Shown here piece after piece: positions 43,665 to 50,956 of a stretch of DNA of 50,956 bases. Made by a program: the position numbers and the translations under genes. The DNA is taken from contig JAKSOD010000008.1 in assembly GCA_024405755.1 (NCBI GenBank), forward strand, positions 1-50,956, given 5' to 3'. Source of the DNA: Clostridia bacterium. GTDB taxonomy: Bacteria; Bacillota; Clostridia; Oscillospirales; CAG-272. Position 1 is the stretch's first letter, and every line of letters starts with the position of its first letter. Under the pieces are notes generated by a model. It searched no databases. It had not been told where the DNA came from and saw only the letters and a list, made by a program, of their open reading frames with translations.

Positions 43665-43912
43665 AGGGGCTGTCTCACTTACGTGATCCAGCCCCGCAAA
43701 TCCTGCTCGGCAAATGAAATTCGCCGTTTTGGCTCCGAAAACAGATGTTTTTTTATTATTTGGGGAGCCAAAACCGCAGGATATTGCTCAAAAACGGCGG
43801 CTCCTGACCGCCGTTTTTGACGGGCTGTCTTAATGCGACAGCCCGGCTGACATTTGGCTCGGCGGCTGAACACCGCCGTTTTTGACAGACTGTCTTAATG
43901 CAACAGTCCGAT
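43665..43912. repeat. Intergenic palindromic repeat block with terminator hairpins
   Basis: This 250-base gene-free stretch is packed with hairpins: GGGGCTG/CAGCCCC near its start, TTTTGGCTCC (43727-43736) with 43764-43773, AAAAACGGCGG (43790-43800) with 43808-43818, CGGGCTGTC (43821-43829) with 43837-43845, and CGGCGG (43860-43865) with 43873-43878. A 38-base unit at 43808-43845 recurs at 43873-43910. Bases 43670-43740 recur at 49946-50016. It can terminate transcripts from both sides. Confidence 0.8.
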
Positions 43913-43914
43913 TT

Positions 43915-44325
43915 TTAGTTTATAAGGTCAAATCCGGTGTCGGAAAGAGTTCTTTCCGCCTTTTTTGTATCTGCAACGCGAAGAACGACGTTTGCCTGAT
44001 CGCCGGTTTCTGCAATAAATGCGTACATATAATCAACATCAATGCCGTTGTCGGTAAGGATTTTCAGTGCCTCGGCAAGTCCGCCGGGACGGTCGGAGAT
44101 GCGAACCCCGAGCATATTGTTTACGGAAACGGTGCGTCCTGTGGCACGGATGACCTCAAGTGCTTTGTCCGTATCACTGACAATAAGACGGAGGATTCCG
44201 TAATCGGGAGTCTCGGCAAGTGCAAGGGCGCGGATGTCGATTTTGGCGGATGCCAATGCTTCTGTAACTTCAACAAGCATTCCCCGCCGGTTTTCGATAA
44301 ATACGGATAACTGTTTGACAGCCAT
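43915..44325 (-). CDS. Tandem ACT-domain protein linked to arylacetate-CoA ligase
   Basis: The 136 residues make two ACT domains: the first begins QLSVFIENRRGMLVEVTEAL, the second begins MLGVRISDRPGGLAEALKIL near residue 70. ACT domains bind amino acids; stand-alone tandem-ACT proteins are commonly encoded beside phenylacetate-CoA ligase and indolepyruvate oxidoreductase genes. It lies 35 bases after the ligase gene in the same direction and ends the unit. Aromatic amino-acid sensing is the likely role; the target is unknown. Confidence 0.88.
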   Translation of the reverse strand: MAVKQLSVFIENRRGMLVEVTEALASAKIDIRALALAETPDYGILRLIVSDTDKALEVIRATGRTVSVNNMLGVRISDRPGGLAEALKILTDNGIDVDYMYAFIAETGDQANVVLRVADTKKAERTLSDTGFDLIN

Positions 44326-44360
44326 ATCTGATCACACCTTTCTATTCGTTGACGCAGTAT

Positions 44361-45674
44361 TCAATCGTGCAGATGACGTTTGTCAATAACACGGCGTGCT
44401 TTTCCTTCGGAACGTTCAATAGAACGAGGATTGACGAGTGTGACTTTGGGACCGATCCCGAGCAGGGAGCGCATAGCTTCCGTAATCGCCTTTTCACGGC
44501 GTGCAAGAGCGGTAACAGAGTCCTCGAAGTTATCGTCAGTCAGTTCGACTTTAACTTCAAAAGTGTCAAGATTGTTCACTCTGTCCACAATAATCTGATA
44601 ATTCGGGGTATATCCGAGATTTATCAGAACGGTTTCAATCTGTGACGGGAATACGTTGACTCCGCGAATAATGAGCATATCGTCCGTACGTCCGCGGGGT
44701 TTTGACATTCTGACGAATGTCCGACCGCATTCGCATTTTTCGTGGGTTATCGTACCGATATCGCGCGTACGGTAACGGATAACGGGAAATGCCTCCTTGG
44801 TCAGAGTCGTGTAAACAATCTCACCGGGAGTTCCGTTGGGCAAAGGTTCACCGGTTTCGGGATCAATAATCTCAATTATGAAGTGGTCTTCATTAACGTG
44901 CATACCGTTCTGAGCCTCGCATTCATAGGCAACGCCCGGTCCCATTACTTCGGTAAGACCGTACACGTCATACGCTTTGATATGGAGCATGGATTCGATC
45001 TGACGGCGCATTTCCTCAGTCCACGGCTCCGCACCGAAAATACCGGTGCGGAGTTTCAGTTTGTCCACAACTCCTTCTGCGGTTGCTGTCTCGGCGAGAT
45101 ACATAGCATAAGAGGGAGTGCAGCACAGAGCTGTTGAGCCGAAATCCTGCATAATTGTAAGCTGTCGCTCGGTGTTTCCGGTAGAAACGGGGATAACGGT
45201 TGCACCGACTTTCTGCGCACCGCCGTGAACTCCGAAACCTCCGGTGAAAAGACCGTACCCGAAAGCGATGTGGATAAAGTCCTCCTTTCCGATTCCGGCG
45301 GCTGTGAACTGACGAGCCAATATATTATCCCAAACTTCAAGGTCGTGCTTGGTGTACCCGACGACTATCTGCTTACCGGTTGTTCCCGAGGAAGCATGGA
45401 GTCTTACGACATCGGTGAGCGGAACGGCAAACATTCCGTAAGGGTATGTGTCGCGCAGATCCTGCTTTGATGTAAACGGAAGACGTTTGAGGTCATCAAG
45501 AGTTTTAATGTCTTCGGGTCTGACTCCTGCAGCGTCCATACGTTTACGGTAAAGGTCGACTTTTTCATAAACACGTTTAACGGTTTCCTGCAGTCTTTCG
45601 GTCTGTAAAGCCGTTATTTCTTCTCTTGATGCGGTTTCAATTTCTTCCTGCCAATATTTTTTGTTCATTTGCAT
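44361..45674 (-). CDS. paaK: Phenylacetate-CoA ligase
   Basis: This 437-residue AMP-forming ligase of the PaaK type activates phenylacetate or a related arylacetate to its CoA ester. It shows [33 protein letters not shown] (phosphate loop), [27 protein letters not shown] and [19 protein letters not shown]. The start could be either ATG (45674 or 45668). Its neighbours iorB and iorA encode indolepyruvate:ferredoxin oxidoreductase, so the pair links arylpyruvates with arylacetates through the CoA ester, in either direction. Confidence 0.93.
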   Translation of the reverse strand: MQMNKKYWQEEIETASREEITALQTERLQETVKRVYEKVDLYRKRMDAAGVRPEDIKTLDDLKRLPFTSKQDLRDTYPYGMFAVPLTDVVRLHASSGTTGKQIVVGYTKHDLEVWDNILARQFTAAGIGKEDFIHIAFGYGLFTGGFGVHGGAQKVGATVIPVSTGNTERQLTIMQDFGSTALCCTPSYAMYLAETATAEGVVDKLKLRTGIFGAEPWTEEMRRQIESMLHIKAYDVYGLTEVMGPGVAYECEAQNGMHVNEDHFIIEIIDPETGEPLPNGTPGEIVYTTLTKEAFPVIRYRTRDIGTITHEKCECGRTFVRMSKPRGRTDDMLIIRGVNVFPSQIETVLINLGYTPNYQIIVDRVNNLDTFEVKVELTDDNFEDSVTALARREKAITEAMRSLLGIGPKVTLVNPRSIERSEGKARRVIDKRHLHD

Positions 45675-45697
45675 ATTTACCTGTTTTGTTAAAGGAA

Positions 45698-46270
45698 TCA
45701 GTCTCCGTAACCGAGAGCGAAAGCACGTCTGTTCATTTCAACGAAGCGTGGAGCGACGGTCTGCTCAATCGCGGCATACCATTTGTCTGCGGAGATACCG
45801 AGGTAACGAGCAAGTCTGCCCATAAGAACAATGTTGACAGCCTTGGAAGATCCTGCTTCAAGCGCGGGAGTCAAGGCATCAAAGGCATCAACGTCGATGC
45901 CGAGGGATGAAAGTTCATCCAGAACATTTACGGGGTATTCGGCAGCACCGGAAGTAACGGGCATGGGATCGATCTGCTGGGTATTTGTAATGAGTTTACC
46001 TCCGACAGCAAGACAATGTGCCCAACGGGCAGCCTCAAGCTTTTCAAAAGATATGATGTAGTCAGCTTCCCCCGCTTCAATAACGGGTGAGAAGACTTTG
46101 TCACCGAATTTGACATAGGTCACAACGCTTCCGCCGCGTTGACTCATTCCGTGAAGTTCCGAGACTTTCACATCATAACCCATATCAACGAGAATATGTC
46201 CGAGAAGTTTACTTGCAAGAAGTGTGCCTTGACCGCCGACACCGACGATCATAATGTTTGTGGTTTTCAT
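45698..46270 (-). CDS. iorB: Indolepyruvate:ferredoxin oxidoreductase, beta subunit
   Basis: The 190-residue subunit belongs to the 2-oxoacid oxidoreductase gamma/IorB family: [34 protein letters not shown] and [18 protein letters not shown]. With IorA it converts arylpyruvates and CoA into arylacetyl-CoA, CO2 and reduced ferredoxin, or the reverse. I use the ATG at 46270 behind GGAGG; a TTG one codon earlier is in frame. It follows iorA by 21 bases. Confidence 0.93.
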   Translation of the reverse strand: MKTTNIMIVGVGGQGTLLASKLLGHILVDMGYDVKVSELHGMSQRGGSVVTYVKFGDKVFSPVIEAGEADYIISFEKLEAARWAHCLAVGGKLITNTQQIDPMPVTSGAAEYPVNVLDELSSLGIDVDAFDALTPALEAGSSKAVNIVLMGRLARYLGISADKWYAAIEQTVAPRFVEMNRRAFALGYGD

Positions 46271-46291
46271 CAAAATTTCCTCCTGACCCGA

Positions 46292-48025
46292 TTATTTGTC
46301 GGCGCAGATAGCGTCGAAAGCGCAGAGTTGAGCGCACACTCCGCAGCCGGTGCAGAGGGTAGAATCAACATGAGCCTTGCCGTCTCTGAAAGAAAGTGAC
46401 GGACATCCGAGTTTCATGCAGCGTTTGCAGGCGCGGCATTTATCCGCGTCAACGTGAAGCGGAGGATTGGTTTTGACATATTTGAGAAGAACACACGGAC
46501 GGCGGGAGATGATAACTGACGGCTCATCTACGGCGAGTTCTTCTTTGATTGCCTTGTCGCAGGCATCAAGATCGTAAGGATCGACGACACGGACACGTTC
46601 AATACCGAGGGCGTGGCAGAGTGCTTCAAGGTCGATCTTTGTTGCAGGATCCCCTTTGATGTTATATCCGGTAGTGGGATTCTGCTGATGTCCGGTCATA
46701 CCTGTTATTGAGTTATCAAGAATGATAACGGTGGAGTTGGTTCCGTTGTATGCTATGTTGCAGAGTCCTGTCATACCGGAGTGCATGAAGGTGGAGTCAC
46801 CGATAACGGCAACGGTATGGGAAGCGTTTGACGGGTCGGCTTTGTTGAAACCGTGAAGTCCCGAAACGGAAGCACCCATGCAGAGAACTGAGTCAATAGC
46901 ATTCAGAGGCTTCTGAGCACCGAGAGTGTAGCAGCCGATATCTCCGAGTACGGTGACTTTGTTCTTTGCGAGAGTGTAGAACAGACCGCGGTGAGGGCAG
47001 CCGGAGCACATAACGGGAGGACGTGCGGGAAGATCGGCTGAGGGAGCAATGTATCCGGGCAGCGGACGTTCCATTTTTTGGGCAATGAGTTGCTGTGAAT
47101 ATTCGCCGACTTTCGGGAACAGATCGTGTCCTTCAACTTTGAGACCGAGAGTTTTGCAGTGACGTTCAATAATTCCGTCAAGTTCCTCGATAACGACAAG
47201 GCGTTTGACAGATGCAGCAAAATCAAGTATTAACTTTGAAGGCAGGGGATTATGCAGACCGATTTTTAAAATCTTCGCGTCTTTTTCGCCGAAGATTTCT
47301 TTTACGTACTGATAGCAGATGCCGGATGTGATGATACCGAGTTCCGCTGAATCCCCTTCAACGCGGTTAAGAGGAGTAGTTTCGGCATAATCGGCAAGGG
47401 CGTCGGTGCGGGCTTCTACTACGGGATGTTTGAGTTTGGCGTACCCGGGCATCATAATGTATTTGGCAGGCTGTTTTTCGTAAGGAACGGGAGCCTTCTC
47501 AACGCGGTCAGCGGTATCAACTATGCTCTGTGAATGAGCAGTGCGTGTGCAGATGCGGTAAAGAACGGGAGTATCGTATTTTTCGGAAAGGTCGAATGCG
47601 ATCTTTACATAGTCACGTGCTTCGGCGGAATCGGAAGGCTCGACCATGGGTACTTTCGAAGCAATGGCGTAGTTGCGGGAATCCTGCTCATTCTGAGATG
47701 AGTGCATTGCCGGGTCGTCGGCAACGAAGATAACAAGACCTCCGCGGACACCTGTATATGAAAGAGTGAAGAGAGGGTCTGCGGCAACATTGAGTCCCAC
47801 GTGTTTCATGGCGCAGGCGGCTCGGTGACCGGCAAGGGAAGCACCGAATGCCACTTCTGTGGCAACTTTTTCATTGGGAGCCCATTCGCATCTGAGCTCG
47901 TCATATTTAGCGGAGAATTCGGTTATCTCCGTGGAAGGAGTTCCGGGATATGAGGAAACGACGGAAACGCCGGCTTCGTAGAGTCCGCGCGCTATCGCTT
48001 CGTTCCCGAGCATTAGTTTTTTCAT
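46292..48025 (-). CDS. iorA: Indolepyruvate:ferredoxin oxidoreductase, alpha subunit
   Basis: The 577-residue subunit carries the pyrimidine-binding half (LMLGNEAIARGLYEAGV, SSYPGTPSTEITE), the TPP-binding half (CSGCPHRGLFYTL, GDIGCYTLG near 355, ILDNSITGMTGHQQNP) and two C-terminal 4Fe-4S motifs (CRACKRCMKLGCP and CTGCGVCAQLCAF, residues about 535-570). This order is diagnostic for IorA. The unit starts from a strong promoter about 60 bases upstream and has no T-box. Confidence 0.95.
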   Translation of the reverse strand: MKKLMLGNEAIARGLYEAGVSVVSSYPGTPSTEITEFSAKYDELRCEWAPNEKVATEVAFGASLAGHRAACAMKHVGLNVAADPLFTLSYTGVRGGLVIFVADDPAMHSSQNEQDSRNYAIASKVPMVEPSDSAEARDYVKIAFDLSEKYDTPVLYRICTRTAHSQSIVDTADRVEKAPVPYEKQPAKYIMMPGYAKLKHPVVEARTDALADYAETTPLNRVEGDSAELGIITSGICYQYVKEIFGEKDAKILKIGLHNPLPSKLILDFAASVKRLVVIEELDGIIERHCKTLGLKVEGHDLFPKVGEYSQQLIAQKMERPLPGYIAPSADLPARPPVMCSGCPHRGLFYTLAKNKVTVLGDIGCYTLGAQKPLNAIDSVLCMGASVSGLHGFNKADPSNASHTVAVIGDSTFMHSGMTGLCNIAYNGTNSTVIILDNSITGMTGHQQNPTTGYNIKGDPATKIDLEALCHALGIERVRVVDPYDLDACDKAIKEELAVDEPSVIISRRPCVLLKYVKTNPPLHVDADKCRACKRCMKLGCPSLSFRDGKAHVDSTLCTGCGVCAQLCAFDAICADK

Positions 48026-48082
48026 AGTTTATCACCGTACCTTTTCGAATTTTCGATATTAGACTTTAAAATATACAAAATA

Positions 48083-48111
48083 ATTATAGCACAATCCACC
48101 CGTTTTTTCAA
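48083..48111 (-). promoter_or_regulatory. Promoter of the iorA-iorB-paaK-ACT operon
   Basis: On the minus strand TTGAAA (48111-48106) and TATAAT (48088-48083) with a 17-base spacer. Confidence 0.85.
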
Positions 48112-48221
48112 TCCTTAGCACTTAAAAATATTCGTGGTTTCGCACGTTTTTTGCAAAAAAATGCAGAAATAATCCGAAAAATTCTTTTTTCGGTAAAAAT
48201 ATTCCGCATTTGTGTTTTTAC

Positions 48222-48250
48222 TTGACAATCCTGTGAATAAAGGTTATAAT
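48222..48250 (+). promoter_or_regulatory. Consensus promoter of the ACT-UPF0210 operon
   Basis: TTGACA at 48222-48227 and TATAAT at 48245-48250 with a 17-base spacer match the consensus exactly. It points away from the iorA promoter 111 bases to its left. Confidence 0.9.
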
Positions 48251-48292
48251 ATTAAAATAAATATTATTCCGAAATGGACAGGAGATAAAAAA

Positions 48293-48562
48293 ATGAAAGC
48301 AGTTGTTACCGTTACCGGAAAGGACAGTGTCGGTATAATAGCCGACGTTTCCCGTGAATGCTCCGAGTGGGGAGTAAACATAATCGATATATCGCAGAGT
48401 GTTCTGCGTGAATACTTTGCCATGATAATGCTTGTCGATATTGACGGGATCAAGGGAAGTTTCGGTGATTTCGTTGACGGAATGAGCCGGCTCGGAGATG
48501 GAAAAGGACTCCGTATCAGCACCATGCACGAAGATATATTCAACACCATGCATCACGTGTAA
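48293..48562 (+). CDS. Single ACT-domain protein (UPF0237 family)
   Basis: The 89-residue protein is one ACT domain (AVVTVTGKDSVGIIADVSRE, NIIDISQSVLREYF). The UPF0237 family is typically encoded next to a UPF0210 gene, as here with a 15-base gap, and probably binds an amino acid or related ligand. I chose the ATG at 48293 because AGGAG lies 8 bases upstream; the frame is open back to 48212 but that would run over the promoter. Confidence 0.92.
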   Translation: MKAVVTVTGKDSVGIIADVSRECSEWGVNIIDISQSVLREYFAMIMLVDIDGIKGSFGDFVDGMSRLGDGKGLRISTMHEDIFNTMHHV

Positions 48563-48577
48563 GACGGGAGCGTAAAG

Positions 48578-49936
48578 ATGCTTAATATTTCTGACGTTCT
48601 TGAAACGATAAATATGATCCGGGAGGAAAACCTTGATATCCGGACAATAACAATGGGAATATCCCTTATTGACTGCGCGGGAGACGACATTGACCGCGTG
48701 TGCGACCGAATTTACGATAAGATTACGGGAAAAGCAGCCCGTATAGTATCCGTTGGCGATGAAATAGAAAAGGAATACGGTATACCGATAGTAAACCGCC
48801 GTGTTTCCGTTACTCCGATTTCACTTGTGGGCGGAAGATTTTCGGCAGAAGATTACATAAAGATCGCACGTACACTTGACCGTGCCGCAGATGCTCTCGG
48901 GATCAATTTTATCGGCGGTTACGGAGCACTTGTTCAGAAAGGGATGACCGAAGGAGAAAAGTGCCTTATCGAGTCGATACCGTATGCCCTTGCCGAAACC
49001 GGAAAAGTATGTTCTTCGGTAAATGTTGCATCCACAAAAGCGGGAATCAATATGGATGCTATCAGCAAAATGGGGGATATTATACTTCAGACTGCAAATC
49101 TTACGAAGGAAAACGACTGTATAGGTTGTGCCAAACTCGTGGTTTTCGCAAATGTTCCCGAGGACAACCCCTTTATGGCGGGTGCTTTCCACGGCGTCAG
49201 CGAGCCGGAGGCGGTCATCAATGTCGGTGTTTCCGGACCCGGAGTCGTAGCTTCCGCAATAACGAGAGCGGGTGACTGTGATCTGTCCACACTTGCCGAA
49301 ACTGTCAAGCGTACCGCTTTCAAAATAACCCGTGTTGGTCAGCTTGTTGCTGCTGAAGCATCCCGCAGACTTGACGTTCCCTTCGGAATCGTCGATCTGT
49401 CTTTGGCACCCACTCCCGCTGTCGGTGATTCTGTCGCATATATACTTGAAAATATGGGACTGCAAAAATGCGGAGGTCCCGGCACTACTGCCGCGCTTGC
49501 GTTGCTTAATGATGCTGTCAAGAAAGGCGGAGTTATGGCTTCTTCACACGTCGGCGGACTATCCGGTGCCTTTATCCCGGTTTCAGAGGACGCGGGTATG
49601 ATTGATGCGGCAAGATGCGGCGCACTGACTCTCGAAAAACTTGAGGCTATGACTGCCGTATGTTCGGTGGGACTTGATATGATCGCAATTCCGGGTGACG
49701 TGAGTGCCGCAACTATCTGCGGAATAATTGCCGATGAGATCTCCATAGGTGTAGCAAATACCAAGACGACTGCCGTACGTGTTATTCCCGCTATAGGGAA
49801 GAATGTCGGTGATGAGGTCACTTTCGGCGGACTTCTCGGCAGCGCACCCATTATGCCCGTCAGCCGTTATTCACCCGAAAAATTCATTGCCCGCGGAGGA
49901 CGGATACCCGCTCCTATCCACAGCCTTAAAAACTGA
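48578..49936 (+). CDS. UPF0210 (DUF711) family protein
   Basis: The 452-residue cytosolic protein matches the conserved UPF0210 family ([20 protein letters not shown] at the N terminus, [54 protein letters not shown]). The family is widespread in anaerobes and Gram-positive bacteria and structurally resembles glycyl-radical-type barrels, but its reaction is not established. It is encoded with an ACT protein that may regulate it. Confidence 0.92.
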   Translation: MLNISDVLETINMIREENLDIRTITMGISLIDCAGDDIDRVCDRIYDKITGKAARIVSVGDEIEKEYGIPIVNRRVSVTPISLVGGRFSAEDYIKIARTLDRAADALGINFIGGYGALVQKGMTEGEKCLIESIPYALAETGKVCSSVNVASTKAGINMDAISKMGDIILQTANLTKENDCIGCAKLVVFANVPEDNPFMAGAFHGVSEPEAVINVGVSGPGVVASAITRAGDCDLSTLAETVKRTAFKITRVGQLVAAEASRRLDVPFGIVDLSLAPTPAVGDSVAYILENMGLQKCGGPGTTAALALLNDAVKKGGVMASSHVGGLSGAFIPVSEDAGMIDAARCGALTLEKLEAMTAVCSVGLDMIAIPGDVSAATICGIIADEISIGVANTKTTAVRVIPAIGKNVGDEVTFGGLLGSAPIMPVSRYSPEKFIARGGRIPAPIHSLKN

Positions 49937-49945
49937 TTTGCTGAT

Positions 49946-50016
49946 CTGTCTCACTTACGTGATACAGCCACGCAAATCCTGCCCGGCGAATGAAATTCGT
50001 CGTTTTGGTCCCGAAA
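49946..50016 (+). repeat. Second copy of a 71-base dispersed repeat
   Basis: The segment matches 43670-43740 over 71 bases without gaps and with 7 mismatches (about 90 percent identity). It fills nearly the whole space between the UPF0210 stop and the start codon of the amidohydrolase. Confidence 0.85.
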
Positions 50017-50027
50017 TACGTAAAAAC

Positions 50028-50870
50028 ATGAAAAAAACAATAAAAAAACCGATAATTGATTTTCATACCCATGCTTTTCCCGAAAAGATCGCATCCCGGA
50101 CAATCGAATTGCTTCGTGACGGGATGATGCGGGAAAGCGGCAGAGACTGCACACCCGCTTCCGATGGTACAGCCGCCGGACTTGTGTCTGTAATGGATAA
50201 GGCGGGAATTGATATATCCGTAGTTATGCCGATAGTCACCAAACCGGCACAGACCGGGCATATCAATGAATTTGCCGCAGATCTTACTTCCGGGAGCGGG
50301 GGAAGACTGATTTCGTTCGGATCCGTGCATCCTTCGGATCCTGACGCCCCTGAAAAAGTTGACAAACTTGCTGCGTCAGGTTTTTGCGGTATCAAACTGC
50401 ATCCGGAGTTTCAAAAGACTTATATCGATAGTCCTGAGTGTATTTCCGTACTCAGACGTGCTGCTGCGGGAGGACTTGCCGTAACCGTTCACGCGGGAGC
50501 GGATATAGGTCTGCCGCCGCCCGTTCATTGTACTCCCGACAGGATCCTCCATGTGCTTGATGCCGTTCCGGGTCTGAAACTGATCGCCGCGCATCTCGGC
50601 GGATGGATGATGTGGGATGATGTCGCTGAGAAACTGTGTACAACACCGGTTTATTTTGATACTGCCTTTATTGCGGATTTCATCGATCCGACGAGGGCAA
50701 AGGATATTATAACAGCACATACAGCAAAGAAAGTTCTGTTCGGAAGTGATTGCCCGTGGGAAGATCCTGCAGTTACTGTCGGATTCATACGTTCACTCGG
50801 ACTTTCTGCGGAGGATACAGAACTTATCCTCGGCAAAAACGCGGAGAAAATTCTTAAATTAAACAAATAA
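50028..50870 (+). CDS. Amidohydrolase-2 family metal-dependent hydrolase
   Basis: The 280-residue TIM-barrel protein has the metal-binding DFHTHAFPEK near the N terminus, GIKLHPEFQ, VTVHAGADIG, LIAAHLGGWMMWDD and FGSDCPWEDP, as in the amidohydrolase-2/ACMSD-like group. It would hydrolyse or decarboxylate a small molecule; the substrate is not evident. I place the start at the ATG at 50028, which gives the family N terminus, but no Shine-Dalgarno site is visible because the repeat ends 11 bases before it. The frame is open back to 49803 inside UPF0210. Confidence 0.85.
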   Translation: MKKTIKKPIIDFHTHAFPEKIASRTIELLRDGMMRESGRDCTPASDGTAAGLVSVMDKAGIDISVVMPIVTKPAQTGHINEFAADLTSGSGGRLISFGSVHPSDPDAPEKVDKLAASGFCGIKLHPEFQKTYIDSPECISVLRRAAAGGLAVTVHAGADIGLPPPVHCTPDRILHVLDAVPGLKLIAAHLGGWMMWDDVAEKLCTTPVYFDTAFIADFIDPTRAKDIITAHTAKKVLFGSDCPWEDPAVTVGFIRSLGLSAEDTELILGKNAEKILKLNK

Positions 50871-50890
50871 ACAAATAAACAAATAAACAA
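50857..50890 (+). repeat. Short tandem repeat at the amidohydrolase stop codon
   Basis: An eight-base unit, AAACAAAT, is repeated about four times, starting in the last codons of the gene and running into the terminator. Slippage here would change the C terminus only slightly, since each added unit keeps a stop nearby. Confidence 0.75.
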
Positions 50891-50922
50891 AACGGGCACC
50901 CGACGGGCTGCCCGTTTTGTTT
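50889..50922. terminator. Rho-independent terminator after the amidohydrolase gene
   Basis: AAAACGGGCA at 50889-50898 pairs perfectly with 50909-50918 and is followed by GTTTATT. Bases 50923-50956 hold nothing I can identify. Confidence 0.85.
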
Positions 50923-50956
50923 ATTGCCAACTGATTTCTTTCAGCAAGGGAAGGAA

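Noticed and set aside
43665..43912. Hairpin-rich block considered as a CRISPR array
   Set aside because: Repeats are not evenly spaced, there are only two copies of the longest unit, no unique spacers and no cas genes.
1..50956. tRNA, rRNA, prophage, integrase or insertion-sequence genes
   Set aside because: I looked on both strands and found no clear cloverleaf, rRNA segment or transposase or integrase frame; a tRNAscan or Rfam search would be needed to exclude small RNAs.

Overview
The window looks like a chromosomal segment of a strictly anaerobic, Gram-positive-type bacterium of the class Clostridia, plausibly an Oscillospiraceae- or Ruminococcaceae-like gut, rumen or digester organism. 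The grounds are consensus SigA promoters and AGGAGG ribosome sites, three T-box leaders, a TrpR-type YerC/HisR regulator in front of the his operon, a HisZ/short-HisG pair, a PHP-type histidinol phosphatase, and ferredoxin-linked 2-oxoacid oxidoreductases. I saw no rRNA, tRNA, CRISPR array, phage or transposase gene. The species cannot be fixed from the sequence.

Layout. 0.4-5.3 kb: a partner-switching signalling operon (LytS-like sensor fused to a PP2C phosphatase and an RsbW-like kinase domain; an HD alarmone-hydrolase-like protein; a STAS domain fused to an APH-type kinase; a free STAS protein). 5.4-7.0 kb: an S4-less pseudouridine synthase and a lipoprotein with a repeat linker. 7.3-10.6 kb: an amino-acid ABC transporter plus argF behind a candidate ARG box. 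10.7-19.2 kb: a complete, tightly overlapping histidine operon (yerC-hisZGDCBHAF-hisIE-hisK). 19.3-33.5 kb (minus strand): the most striking part, described below. 33.6-36.2 kb: zinc-ribbon, TPM-domain and uncharacterised proteins. 36.3-43.7 kb: a 29-residue membrane peptide, RsuA-type pseudouridine synthase, Tex, a UgpC/MsmK-type ATPase, a CPBP protease, a TadA-AAG fusion and an uncharacterised protein. 43.7-48.0 kb (minus strand): a repeat-rich spacer, then iorA-iorB-paaK-ACT. 48.2-50.9 kb: an ACT protein with UPF0210, and an amidohydrolase.

The main biological story is at 19.3-33.5 kb. Three T-box leaders, whose specifier triplets I read by hand as CUC (Leu), GUA (Val) and AUC (Ile), each precede a unit encoding an AMP-forming acyl-CoA ligase. 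The Val unit continues through an ATPase and a four-subunit 2-oxoacid:ferredoxin oxidoreductase to the branched-chain aminotransferase IlvE. T-boxes switch genes on when a tRNA is uncharged, so the cluster is best explained as biosynthesis. In this reading isobutyrate, 2-methylbutyrate and isovalerate are activated to CoA esters, reductively carboxylated to 2-oxoacids and aminated to Val, Ile and Leu. Two ligases carry N-terminal HTH and cupin domains; the third is fused to a TIM barrel and is translationally coupled to a LeuA-like protein that has lost its metal-binding residues. The iorAB-paaK-ACT cluster looks like the aromatic counterpart (arylacetate to arylpyruvate).

All statements rest on reading the sequence by eye. 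Substrates, specifiers and operators are inferences unless noted.
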